DNA of 44,649 bases, taken from NCBI GenBank assembly GCA_017476425.1, contig JAFUZV010000133.1, positions 1 through 44,649 on the forward strand, written 5' to 3'. The notes below the pieces were generated by a model, which ran no database searches, had not been told where the DNA came from, and worked only from the letters and a program-made list of their open reading frames with translations. The stretch is from Selenomonadaceae bacterium. GTDB taxonomy: Bacteria > Bacillota > Negativicutes > Selenomonadales > Selenomonadaceae. Every line of letters starts with the position of its first letter. Position 1 is the stretch's first letter. The translations under genes were made by a program, and so were the position numbers. Shown piece after piece: positions 15,661-23,871 of the stretch.

Positions 15661-17649
15661 TTACTTTTTGAAAACTTTTTTGAAAGTATCAACAACATTT
15701 TCTTTCGTGAAACCGAATTTCTTGAAAAGTAAACCTGCAGGAGCTGATGCGCCAAAGCCTTGCATTGTAACAGTTGCACCGTCAAGACCAACATAGCTGC
15801 CCCAACCGAAATTCTTTGCCGCTTCAATCGCTACTCTTGCACGAATATTTTTCGGAAGAATTTTTTCTTTGTATTCATCGCTTTGTTGTTCAAAGAGATC
15901 CATACAAGGCATTGAAACAACACGAACATTGATATTTTCTTTTGCAAGTTCTTCTTGTGCCTCAATAGCTAATGAAACTTCGGAGCCGCTAGCGATCAAA
16001 ATACCATTCAGATCGCCTTTAGCCTCAGAAACAACATAACCACCTTTGAGAGCTTCTTTACTTGATCCCGGAAGTTGTGGAAGATTTTGACGAGTGAGAA
16101 CTAAAGCAGTTGGAGTTTCTTTGCTGGTTGCGGCAAGATACCAGCCGGCAGCCGTTTCAGTAGCATCAGCCGGTCTGAAAACATTAATATTAGGCATAGC
16201 ACGGAGCATTGCAAGTTGTTCGATCGGCTCGTGAGTAGGACCATCTTCACCAACGCCAATACTATCGTGAGTCAAGACGTAAGTTACAGGTTGTTTCATC
16301 AAAGCCGCTAATCTCATCATAGGTTTCATATAATCGCTGAAGACAAAGAATGTTCCAACGTAAACACGAAGACCGCCATAAAGAATGATACCATTAGCCA
16401 TAGCAGACATAGCAAGTTCACGAACGCCGAAATGTAAATTGCGACCTGCATAATTGTCTTTGCTGAAATCACCGGCATCTTTCATATAAGTTTTATTAGA
16501 CGGTGCAAGATCAGCACTGCCGCCGATAAAGTTAGGCATAATATCTTTAATACGATTGATCATTGTGCCGGAAAGTGCACGAGTTGCCTGCGGTTTATCT
16601 TCATAAGCCCAGAATTTTTCATTATTGAGAAGAGCCTCAGCATCAACAGGTGAATGATATTCATCCCAAAGTTTTTTCATATCAGGATATTTTGCAGAGT
16701 AATCAGCAAAAATTTTATTCCATTCAGCCTCAGCATTTGCGCCTTGATTGATCAATTCGTTGTAATGTGCATAAACTTCATCAGGAACAAAGAAAGTCTG
16801 ATTAGGATTCGGATAATTAAGATTTTCTTTCATCTTGACGACGTTATCAGCACCGAGCGGCTCACCGTGTGCACCTGGACTGCCTTGTTTCGGACTGCCG
16901 TAACCGATCTCAGTTTTAACAATAATGAATGAAGGTTTAGACTTTTCAGCTTTAGCCGCTGCGATCGCCTTGCCGATCTCTTCAATATTATTACCGTCAT
17001 TAACAGTAAGAGTCTGAAAACCGAAAGCCTTCATACGCTCTTCAACATTTTCAGTAAAAGCAATATTGGTATTACCTTCGATCGTGATATGGTTGCTGTC
17101 GTAAAGGACAATTAATTTTGAAAGTCCGAGAGTTCCGGCTAATGAGAAAGCCTCAGATGAAATACCTTCCATCATACAGCCATCGCCGCCGAGTACAAAA
17201 GTATAATGATCAATAACTTTGCAATCAGCTTTGTTGAAAATTGCTTCCATATGTGCCTCAGCCATAGCCATACCAACAGCCATACCCATACCAGCACCGA
17301 GCGGACCGGTTGTCGCTTCAACGCCGACGGTGTGACCATATTCTGGGTGACCAGGCGTTAATGATCCGTCTTGACGGAAATTTTTCAAATCGTCGATTGT
17401 AAGACCATAACCGAACAAGTGAAGTAATGAATAAAGCATTGCCGAGCCGTGACCACCGGAAAGAATGAAACGATCACGATTAGCCCACTTAGGATTTTTA
17501 GGATTATGTTTCATTTGATGCGCCCAAAGCTCATAAGCCATAGCGGCAGAACCAAGCGGCAAACCTGGATGACCGGAATTAGCTTGCTGAACTTCATCAG
17601 CACTAAGTGCACGAATTGCATTTACACAAGTCATATCGATATTACTCAT
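15661..17649 (-). CDS. tkt: Transketolase
   Basis: This thiamine-diphosphate enzyme transfers two-carbon units between sugar phosphates and would consume the D-xylulose-5-phosphate made by the ascorbate pathway. The full 662-residue protein has H27 in SGHPG, the thiamine motif GDG at 155-157 followed by CMMEG, and the second-domain GVGEDGPTHEPIEQLA and RPADATE signatures. Its ribosome binding site TAGGAG contains the stop codon of the upstream propeller gene, so it belongs to the same operon. Placement at the end of the enzyme series makes a dedicated role in ascorbate use likely; a second tkt elsewhere cannot be excluded. Confidence 0.94.
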   Translation of the reverse strand: MSNIDMTCVNAIRALSADEVQQANSGHPGLPLGSAAMAYELWAHQMKHNPKNPKWANRDRFILSGGHGSAMLYSLLHLFGYGLTIDDLKNFRQDGSLTPGHPEYGHTVGVEATTGPLGAGMGMAVGMAMAEAHMEAIFNKADCKVIDHYTFVLGGDGCMMEGISSEAFSLAGTLGLSKLIVLYDSNHITIEGNTNIAFTENVEERMKAFGFQTLTVNDGNNIEEIGKAIAAAKAEKSKPSFIIVKTEIGYGSPKQGSPGAHGEPLGADNVVKMKENLNYPNPNQTFFVPDEVYAHYNELINQGANAEAEWNKIFADYSAKYPDMKKLWDEYHSPVDAEALLNNEKFWAYEDKPQATRALSGTMINRIKDIMPNFIGGSADLAPSNKTYMKDAGDFSKDNYAGRNLHFGVRELAMSAMANGIILYGGLRVYVGTFFVFSDYMKPMMRLAALMKQPVTYVLTHDSIGVGEDGPTHEPIEQLAMLRAMPNINVFRPADATETAAGWYLAATSKETPTALVLTRQNLPQLPGSSKEALKGGYVVSEAKGDLNGILIASGSEVSLAIEAQEELAKENINVRVVSMPCMDLFEQQSDEYKEKILPKNIRARVAIEAAKNFGWGSYVGLDGATVTMQGFGASAPAGLLFKKFGFTKENVVDTFKKVFKK

Positions 17650-17660
17650 TGACTTAACTC

Positions 17661-18707
17661 CTATTCTGTTAATTCATACATTGCAATTTCATCAACTTCA
17701 CGATTAGTTGCAACGATATAATCTTTACCGTCTTTAACAAAATGCATAACGTTAGCTGCGCCACAACCTTTATCAAGAATTTGTGCAGTATATTCTTTAC
17801 CGTCGTAAGTGAAAGCAAGCAGATAACGTTCACCTTTACGATGTCCAAGAATCCAAGTCGGTTTACCACAAATTTGACCGCCGAAGATAGCGTGCATAAA
17901 TTCTAATTTCTCAGGATATTGATAAGCAAGTTCAAATTTGCCATTCTTCTTTTCATAAATGTTGATTATATCACCGTGAAATGGTGCGATTGTGCAAAGT
18001 TCTTCAACGCCGTCATTGTTAATATCAAGAAGTAAACCGTCACTGGCAGGTTGATCAATAAGTTGTTCGATCGTCCATTCACCACCTGCAGACTTCGGCG
18101 GCGTGAAATGGAAAACGCCGTTATCACAAGAAACGATACTGCTTGTTTGACCTTCACCATCAACGTGACGATAATAACCGTGATTTTTCAGCATACCTTC
18201 TTTGATCGTTTTCATTTCAAGTTGATGATCAAAAGTATAAGTTGAAAGATCGTCCGGCAATTCAGCAACACAAACACGACCTGGTGAACGCCAATCATCT
18301 TTATATTCGTGATCAGTTTTGAGACAGCAAGCGATCAAATAATTTTTGCCGCCGGATTGAAGAATATCAAAACGATGAACGAAAGGCAGTTTAACAAGTA
18401 CACGAACTTCCCAATCATCTTTACCCATAGGAGTAACGACGACGATTGAAGCATTTTTGCTGTCGTTCGGTGAATAGAATTTGCGAGTTGAAAGAAATTG
18501 TCCGTTAGAACCCGGAACTTGTTGCATTGTCATAATTCCGCCGGGTTCACTCCAAAGAACTTCTTCTTGATTGCCGTCAAGATCATAAAGACGACACTGA
18601 TTAACTTTTTCAGCGGCTACGAGAAAATGATCTTTGCCGTTGTACTTCAACATAGTCATTGCATAGCATTTTTCAAGACTGCCGATAACTTTTTTATTAA
18701 CTTTCAT
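17661..18707 (-). CDS. Uncharacterised beta-propeller-like protein in the ascorbate operon
   Basis: A 348-residue protein of unknown function. It is rich in short beta-strand patterns with repeating hydrophobic-turn units and contains one FG-GAP/EF-like calcium loop, DINNDGVEEL. There is no signal peptide, so it should be cytoplasmic. Repeated units such as GKDYIVATN and GKNYLIACC suggest a six- or seven-bladed propeller. The ATG at 18707 is chosen over an in-frame GTG at 18716 because AGGTGAG precedes it. It lies 12 bases after ulaE and 11 bases before tkt, exactly where another pathway enzyme would be expected. It shows no similarity to UlaD, a TIM-barrel decarboxylase. Roles as isomerase, dehydratase, lactonase or sensor are open. 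Confidence 0.75.
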   Translation of the reverse strand: MKVNKKVIGSLEKCYAMTMLKYNGKDHFLVAAEKVNQCRLYDLDGNQEEVLWSEPGGIMTMQQVPGSNGQFLSTRKFYSPNDSKNASIVVVTPMGKDDWEVRVLVKLPFVHRFDILQSGGKNYLIACCLKTDHEYKDDWRSPGRVCVAELPDDLSTYTFDHQLEMKTIKEGMLKNHGYYRHVDGEGQTSSIVSCDNGVFHFTPPKSAGGEWTIEQLIDQPASDGLLLDINNDGVEELCTIAPFHGDIINIYEKKNGKFELAYQYPEKLEFMHAIFGGQICGKPTWILGHRKGERYLLAFTYDGKEYTAQILDKGCGAANVMHFVKDGKDYIVATNREVDEIAMYELTE

Positions 18708-18719
18708 TTTGCTCACCTA

Positions 18720-19571
18720 TTAATCAACGATTTTATCAAAATAACCACGAATGAATGAATTAGCCTTATCTAATTCCGCTTTCCAATCTTCAGTAACGCC
18801 TTTGACATACCAAAATTCAGTTACGAAACGACGAACGCCTAAATCCCAAGAAGTTTTAATGACTTTTTCAAAATCAACGTGACCGGTGCCATAAGGAATT
18901 TCACGATATTTACCCGGTACAGTCTCTTTCAAATGAACTGCAGAGATATGACCTTTACCACTCTTTAAATCCTCAAGTACATCAGTCTTGTAAAGCAACG
19001 CCGCATTAGTGATATTACCAACGTCAGGATAAACTCCGAGATAAGGCGAATTGACAATATCAACATAGTGCATAGCTTTTCCAACGGTATCCATAAAAGG
19101 CGTTTCCATAGTTTCAAAGCCGAGCATTACGCCTTCTTTAGTAGCCATTTCAGTTGCTAATTTAAGATTTTCCAAAAAGTCAGCTCTAGTTTGATCGTCA
19201 CCATCTTCATAATAAACATCATAGCCTGCAAGTTGAATTGTTCTAATACCGAGTTTAGCGGCAAAGATCACGGCTTTCTGCATAATTTCCATACTGCGCT
19301 TTTGAGTATCTTTGTTATGACTGCCGAAAGGATATTTTCTGTGACCGCTGAGGCAGATCGAACGGAACGGCAAATTAACTGTTCTCATTGCCGCACGAAT
19401 TTCATCAATTTCACCTTCTGAAAAATCCAGTCTAGCAAGTTTATCATCAGTTTCGTCAATACTCATTTCGACATAATCAAAGCCGGCATTTTTAGCAGCT
19501 TGCAATTTTTCAGCCCAAGTAAGAGTTCCAGGCATTGATTTTTCGTAAAGTCCAAGAAGATATTTTTTCAT
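18720..19571 (-). CDS. ulaE: L-ribulose-5-phosphate 3-epimerase UlaE
   Basis: UlaE converts L-xylulose-5-phosphate to L-ribulose-5-phosphate in anaerobic ascorbate breakdown. The 283-residue xylose-isomerase-like TIM barrel starts MKKYLLGLYEKSMPGTLTWA, and the family motifs SIDETDDKLARLDF, SICLSGHRKYPFGS, QLAGYDVYYE and VYPDVGN are clear. Metal ligands are expected among GFETME, the D and H of the later strands and the TEFWY glutamate. TGAGGTAAAA gives a good start. It is upstream of the propeller gene and 118 bases downstream of ulaF, with heptamer repeats in that gap. Confidence 0.92.
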   Translation of the reverse strand: MKKYLLGLYEKSMPGTLTWAEKLQAAKNAGFDYVEMSIDETDDKLARLDFSEGEIDEIRAAMRTVNLPFRSICLSGHRKYPFGSHNKDTQKRSMEIMQKAVIFAAKLGIRTIQLAGYDVYYEDGDDQTRADFLENLKLATEMATKEGVMLGFETMETPFMDTVGKAMHYVDIVNSPYLGVYPDVGNITNAALLYKTDVLEDLKSGKGHISAVHLKETVPGKYREIPYGTGHVDFEKVIKTSWDLGVRRFVTEFWYVKGVTEDWKAELDKANSFIRGYFDKIVD

Positions 19572-19656
19572 AATTTTACCTCAGTGTTAATTAAGAATTG
19601 ATTCGATTAACAATTCCGAATTTCGCATTCAAAATTAAAAATTTTTCATTCTTTTA

Positions 19657-19684
19657 ATTCTGCATTCTGCATTCTTAATTCTGA
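19657..19684 (+). repeat. Four tandem heptamers of the ATTCTGC type
   Basis: Units ATTCTGC, ATTCTGC, ATTCTTA and ATTCTGA lie in tandem between ulaF and ulaE. The first two are identical to units at 1485-1519. Confidence 0.8.
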
Positions 19685-19689
19685 ATTGA

Positions 19690-20385
19690 TCAACCTTGTC
19701 CGTAGTAAGCGTTAGGACCGTGCTTGCGCATAAAATGTTTGTCTTGAATGTATTGAGGAGCACGTCCAACTTTAGGATTATTGATCTCCGTGAAGGTTGC
19801 CATTCTTGCAACTTCTTCAAGTACAACTGAATGATAAACCGCTTGAGCTGCATCTTTACCCCAAGTAAATGGTCCGTGATTAGCACAGATAACCGCCGGA
19901 ACGTAAATCGGATTAATATTGCGATTGTTAAAAGTTTCAACGATAACATTTCCGGTGTTGAGTTCATAAGCCTCTTCGATCTCTTCTTTAGTCAAGCTGC
20001 GAGTGCAAGGAATATCTCCATAAAAATAATCGGCGTGTGTCGTACCATAAGCCGGAATATCGCGACCAGCTTGAGCCCACGATACAGCGTGCGGGCTATG
20101 AGTATGCACAATTCCGCCGATCTTTGGAAATGCTTTATAAAGAATTCGATGAGTTTCAGTATCTGAAGACGGTCTCATTTTGCCTTCAACTTTGTTGCCT
20201 TCGAGATCAACAACAACTAAATCTTCCGGCTTAAGTTCTTCATATTCAACGCCGCTAGGTTTAATGACAAAAAGTCCGCTTTCACGATCGATACCGCTGA
20301 CATTGCCCCAAGTATAGGTGACGAGTTTACGCTTCGGAAGTTCCATATTTGCTTCGTAAACTTTCTGTTTAAGCTCTTCTAACAT
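19690..20385 (-). CDS. ulaF: L-ribulose-5-phosphate 4-epimerase
   Basis: The enzyme turns L-ribulose-5-phosphate into D-xylulose-5-phosphate, linking ascorbate (or arabinose) breakdown to the pentose phosphate pathway. It is a class II aldolase/AraD-fold protein of 231 residues. Zinc ligands are H94 and H96 in VHTHSPH and H170 in CANHGPF, and the SSDTETH segment carries the acidic residue. The sequence cannot separate UlaF from AraD; the ula context decides the name. The start follows GGAGGATTTTTTT. A strong hairpin lies just upstream, between this gene and ulaB. Confidence 0.9.
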   Translation of the reverse strand: MLEELKQKVYEANMELPKRKLVTYTWGNVSGIDRESGLFVIKPSGVEYEELKPEDLVVVDLEGNKVEGKMRPSSDTETHRILYKAFPKIGGIVHTHSPHAVSWAQAGRDIPAYGTTHADYFYGDIPCTRSLTKEEIEEAYELNTGNVIVETFNNRNINPIYVPAVICANHGPFTWGKDAAQAVYHSVVLEEVARMATFTEINNPKVGRAPQYIQDKHFMRKHGPNAYYGQG

Positions 20386-20406
20386 ATTAAAAAAATCCTC
20401 CTCACT

Positions 20407-20473
20407 GAAAAAAATATTTATGTCAGCGAGAGTGGCTAATTAAGTAACTTTGAAAATGCTACTCTCGCCGACA
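20407..20473 (-). terminator. Strong hairpin with T-run between ulaB and ulaF
   Basis: Read leftward, the 16-base arms at 20458-20473 and 20421-20436 pair with only one mismatch and one G-T, followed by ATAAATATTTTTTT. It could be a partial terminator or an RNA-stabilising end for the PTS part of the transcript, lowering expression of the enzyme genes relative to the transporter. Confidence 0.7.
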
Positions 20474-20518
20474 AGTTAATTGGAAATTAGAAGTGTCTTT
20501 TATCAGTTAAGTGGAGGA

Positions 20519-20812
20519 TTATTCTTTAGCGTCGATGATCTTTTCTTGAATTTTGTCAGCCATTTCTTTTTCAGAAAGCAAGTTTTTGAGGCCAATGACT
20601 TTTGCTTTGACACCGGTGAAAGTGCCGACGAGAGATTCAGAGCAGAAAACGACATCATAATTGTTAGCATTAGATTTTGCATCGCCAACATTAGTATGAT
20701 AGATTTCAGCATCAATGTTCATTTTCTTGAATGCTTTTTCGAGTTTCATCTTAATGATTTGAGAGGAACCCATTCCGCTGCCGCAAGCAGCAATAACTTT
20801 CAACTTTGCCAT
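20519..20812 (-). CDS. ulaB: PTS ascorbate-specific EIIB component
   Basis: This small cytosolic phosphocarrier passes phosphate from EIIA to incoming ascorbate. In 97 residues it has the EIIB P-loop ACGSGMGSS with phosphorylation site C10. AAGGGAG precedes the ATG. It follows ulaA and precedes the hairpin and ulaF. The order C-A-B differs from the E. coli A-B-C. Confidence 0.92.
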   Translation of the reverse strand: MAKLKVIAACGSGMGSSQIIKMKLEKAFKKMNIDAEIYHTNVGDAKSNANNYDVVFCSESLVGTFTGVKAKVIGLKNLLSEKEMADKIQEKIIDAKE

Positions 20813-20902
20813 ATAAAAAGTCTCCCTTCAAAAAACATTTTTTATTAATGACGCTGCAAGCACAAAATAATTTAAAACAATTCAAATCAAAATGTGCCTC
20901 AA

Positions 20903-22390
20903 CTAGTCAATAACGACTTCATCAACAGGAACGCCTTGTTTTTTCGCCATAAGTTCTTTATAAGCGTCATAATCTTCGGCGATCAAGAAATAAGTATCTT
21001 TATTCTTGTAGTAAATAATTTGAGGAATTGCCAAGAGACCGATAATAACAGCAATTACGCCAACAACGTGAAGATTATTCATAATAACACCGATTGCAGG
21101 CCAGAGCCAATCCCAGTCAGAGCTGCCATGCCAGCCACCATAAACACCGGTTAAGAAATAATGAGCTGCGAAAGCACCACCGAGAACTTGAATGATACCG
21201 CTGAAGAATGGAATGATAGTAGCGGCACGGATACCGCCGAGACGGTTTGCATAAACTGCAAAAGTAGCATTATCAAAGAACAAAGGAACGAAGCCGGAGA
21301 TAATCAAAATCGGGCTGTGGAAAACGACAAGACCGAGAATCGCAAGGAGTTGACCGAAAGCACCGAATAAGAAACCGATAGTAACAGCGTTCGGATGACC
21401 AAAACCATAGACAGCAGCGCAGTCGACAGCAGGCATTGAACCTGGAAGAATCTTTTCGGAAATACCTTGGAATGAATTAGTCAACTCAGAAACGAACATT
21501 CTGATACCAAGCTGGAGAATTGTCAAATAAACTGCGAAGTATAAGGATTTTTCAAGGATATAGAAACCGAAATTTTGATTAGGGCCAAAACCTTTATCAA
21601 TGCTGTGCATAAGATCAGGACCAAGAACGGTGATGATAGCACCAAAGAAGAAGAACATCAAGATACCGGTTGCAACGACGTTTTCATTAAACATTGCCAA
21701 AAAGCCCGGCAATTTCAAAGTTTCAAGAGATTTTTTCGGATCGCCGATCTTACCAGCGATTTTTGAAGTGATCCAAATACCAAACATCTGTTGGTGACCG
21801 GTAGCAAAGCCGCCGCCTTCAGAAATTTTTGCAACAGGTTCAACCGTCAAATTAGAACCGACTGCCCAATAAGTACCGAGCAAGAGACCAAGCATAACAA
21901 CAACTTGTGGATCTTGCAATTCAGGGAAACAGAAGAGAACTAACCAAAGAGCGGTTGAAGATTGCTGAACCATAACGTGACCGGTGATAAACAGAGTACG
22001 AATTTTAGTATACTTACGGAAGAGAACTAGTAAAATATTCATTGTGAATGCAAGCAACAAGACTAACATCATCATTGAGAATGAACGACCGACATTTTCA
22101 ACGGACATTTGTGCCGCTGCTTGACCAAAATATGGATCGATAACTGCTGCTGAAAGTTCAAAACGATCTTTCAAACCTGCAAGCACCGGACGGAAGTTTC
22201 CAACCAAGCCACCGGAAGCAACGCCTAAAATCATATAACCGACGGTTGCTTTGATAAAACCTGCGATACATTCGTGAATCGGCTTACCGAGAAGAAGATA
22301 ACCTACTAATACGATAAAACCGATAAAGAATTGCGGCTTTGTCAAGATGTTGTTTTGGAAAAATCCCCAAATACCAAGTAAAAATTCCAC
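20903..22390 (-). CDS. ulaA: PTS ascorbate-specific EIIC permease
   Basis: UlaA is the membrane channel that brings in L-ascorbate during its phosphorylation. The 495 residues form ten or more hydrophobic segments, and the family stretches KPIHECIAGFIKATVGYMIL, HVMVQQSSTALWLVLFCFPE, SEGGGFATGHQQMFGIW and PAVDCAAVYGFGHPNA are well kept. The start is GTG with AAGGAGATG upstream, so translation begins at an unusual codon. ulaC lies 43 bases upstream and ulaB 90 bases downstream. Confidence 0.93.
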   Translation of the reverse strand: MEFLLGIWGFFQNNILTKPQFFIGFIVLVGYLLLGKPIHECIAGFIKATVGYMILGVASGGLVGNFRPVLAGLKDRFELSAAVIDPYFGQAAAQMSVENVGRSFSMMMLVLLLAFTMNILLVLFRKYTKIRTLFITGHVMVQQSSTALWLVLFCFPELQDPQVVVMLGLLLGTYWAVGSNLTVEPVAKISEGGGFATGHQQMFGIWITSKIAGKIGDPKKSLETLKLPGFLAMFNENVVATGILMFFFFGAIITVLGPDLMHSIDKGFGPNQNFGFYILEKSLYFAVYLTILQLGIRMFVSELTNSFQGISEKILPGSMPAVDCAAVYGFGHPNAVTIGFLFGAFGQLLAILGLVVFHSPILIISGFVPLFFDNATFAVYANRLGGIRAATIIPFFSGIIQVLGGAFAAHYFLTGVYGGWHGSSDWDWLWPAIGVIMNNLHVVGVIAVIIGLLAIPQIIYYKNKDTYFLIAEDYDAYKELMAKKQGVPVDEVVID

Positions 22391-22433
22391 AGAATCATCT
22401 CCTTAGTCAGGAATTTTGATTTTAGTTTTGGCT

Positions 22434-22874
22434 TTAATCCTCAACTTTCGCTAATTCTTCAGGAGTTTTTGCCGCAAGGACTTTTTCAACGATACTTTCA
22501 TCAGACAAAGTTTCAGACAAAGCACTAAGATTTTCAAGGTGAATGTTATTATTAGTTGATGCAAGAACTACGAAGATTTGAGCATCTTTTTCAGGATCAT
22601 TAGGATCGAAATGTACAGGCTTTTCAGTCTTCATAAAGCACATTGCAGTGTCATTAACGCCAACGCCTTCTTGAGCGTGCGGAATGCAAATATTTGGAGC
22701 AATGACGATATAAGGACCAAGCTCTTCAACTTTCTTGATAATTTCGTCAGGATAAATCGGAGTAATTGTTCCATCGTCAAGCAATGGTTGACAAGCTGCA
22801 CGAATAGCATCACGCCAATCGTCAAAACCTTCGTGGAAAGAATATCTTTTTTTAGCGACTAACTCTTTAAACAT
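22434..22874 (-). CDS. ulaC: PTS ascorbate-specific EIIA component
   Basis: A 146-residue EIIA of the mannitol/fructose/ascorbate type that takes phosphate from HPr and gives it to UlaB. The phosphorylated histidine is H66 in CIPHAQEG. The ribosome binding site is AAAGGAAG. It lies 23 bases after the regulator gene and 43 before ulaA. Confidence 0.92.
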   Translation of the reverse strand: MFKELVAKKRYSFHEGFDDWRDAIRAACQPLLDDGTITPIYPDEIIKKVEELGPYIVIAPNICIPHAQEGVGVNDTAMCFMKTEKPVHFDPNDPEKDAQIFVVLASTNNNIHLENLSALSETLSDESIVEKVLAAKTPEELAKVED

Positions 22875-22897
22875 AAACTTTCTTCCTTTCGTGAAAT

Positions 22898-23677
22898 TTA
22901 TTTTAATGGGACTATAATAATTTCAATTCCGTGTTGTCTAAGTTTTTCAACGACTGCTCGATCGGCTTTCTCGTCAGTGACAAGGACAATTTGCTTATCA
23001 TAAGTACTGCTGCCATAAAAATTTTCACGATTTTCACGTTTTTGCAATTTCGTATGGTCAGCTAATACATAGACTTTGTGATTTGTCCTGCTGATCATTG
23101 ATTCATTAATACCGATCTCCGTCGGAATGTCATAACGAAATTCACCATCATCATAAACGGCAGCACAACCGATAAAAATTTTGTCTACAGTGATAGAAAG
23201 AAGATTACGCATAACATAATCGCCAACCATAACACGATTTCTAATTTCTCCGCCGGTAAGATAAAGCGTTATACCTTCCGGATATTTTTCGCCGATAGCC
23301 CAGCCGTTATTTGTATAAACTGAAATATTTTTATCCTTCACATATTTGAGCATATTCAAAGCGATTCTGCTCCCGTTAATAAATAAAGTATCACCATCAC
23401 TAACATAACGAGAGGCATATTCTGATATGCAATTTCTACACAAGCTGACTTCTTCGCCGAAATGCTTCATTTCATTGACTTTTTCCAATGAAATCGCTCC
23501 CCCATGTGTTCGATAAAGTAATTTTCTATCTTCCATTATCTGTAAATCACGACGCACCGTCATCTCAGAAACTTCATAACGTTGAGCAATATCTACGACT
23601 GATACTTCACCTTTTTCTAAAACCATCTGTAATACATTTTCTCGACGCTTTTGCACTGCCTTTTGATTATTTTTCAT
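22898..23677 (-). CDS. ulaR: DeoR-family transcriptional regulator of ascorbate use
   Basis: The 259-residue protein has an N-terminal DeoR helix-turn-helix (residues about 20-60, VVDIAQRYEVSEMTVRRDLQ then RTHGGA) and a C-terminal sugar-phosphate sensor domain with NGSRIALN and TNNGWAIGEKYP. UlaR of E. coli is a repressor released by L-ascorbate-6-phosphate; the same ligand is inferred here from position, between ulaG and ulaC. Two perfect inverted repeats lie directly upstream and may be its operators. Confidence 0.85.
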   Translation of the reverse strand: MKNNQKAVQKRRENVLQMVLEKGEVSVVDIAQRYEVSEMTVRRDLQIMEDRKLLYRTHGGAISLEKVNEMKHFGEEVSLCRNCISEYASRYVSDGDTLFINGSRIALNMLKYVKDKNISVYTNNGWAIGEKYPEGITLYLTGGEIRNRVMVGDYVMRNLLSITVDKIFIGCAAVYDDGEFRYDIPTEIGINESMISRTNHKVYVLADHTKLQKRENRENFYGSSTYDKQIVLVTDEKADRAVVEKLRQHGIEIIIVPLK

Positions 23678-23717
23678 TGTTGACTCCTTTGAGACGCTAT
23701 TTTATACAATGATACGT

Positions 23718-23756
23718 TTAAATTGTAGTTCAATTTAATTTGTATTTATTATACAA
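23718..23756. promoter_or_regulatory. Two adjacent perfect inverted repeats upstream of ulaR, candidate operators
   Basis: TTAAATTG and CAATTTAA flank five bases (23718-23738), and TTGTAT and ATACAA flank five bases (23740-23756). A further TTATACAATG copy at 23702-23711 resembles the second site. They lie in the likely ulaR promoter. The second repeat also resembles TreR-type half-sites, so the cognate regulator is uncertain. Confidence 0.55.
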
Positions 23757-23871
23757 TGCAAAAGAAATTTTTTATAGTTTTTTTTTTAAACATATTTATA
23801 TAAAAATAACGCCTCAACGAGAGTCAATTTATGCTATTAATTTTTCAATTTTAGGAGTCAATTTAGAAAAA

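Noticed and set aside
17661..18707. Calling the propeller gene a diverged UlaD
   Set aside because: UlaD is a TIM barrel of about 215 residues with DxKxxD motifs; this protein is longer, beta-rich and lacks them.
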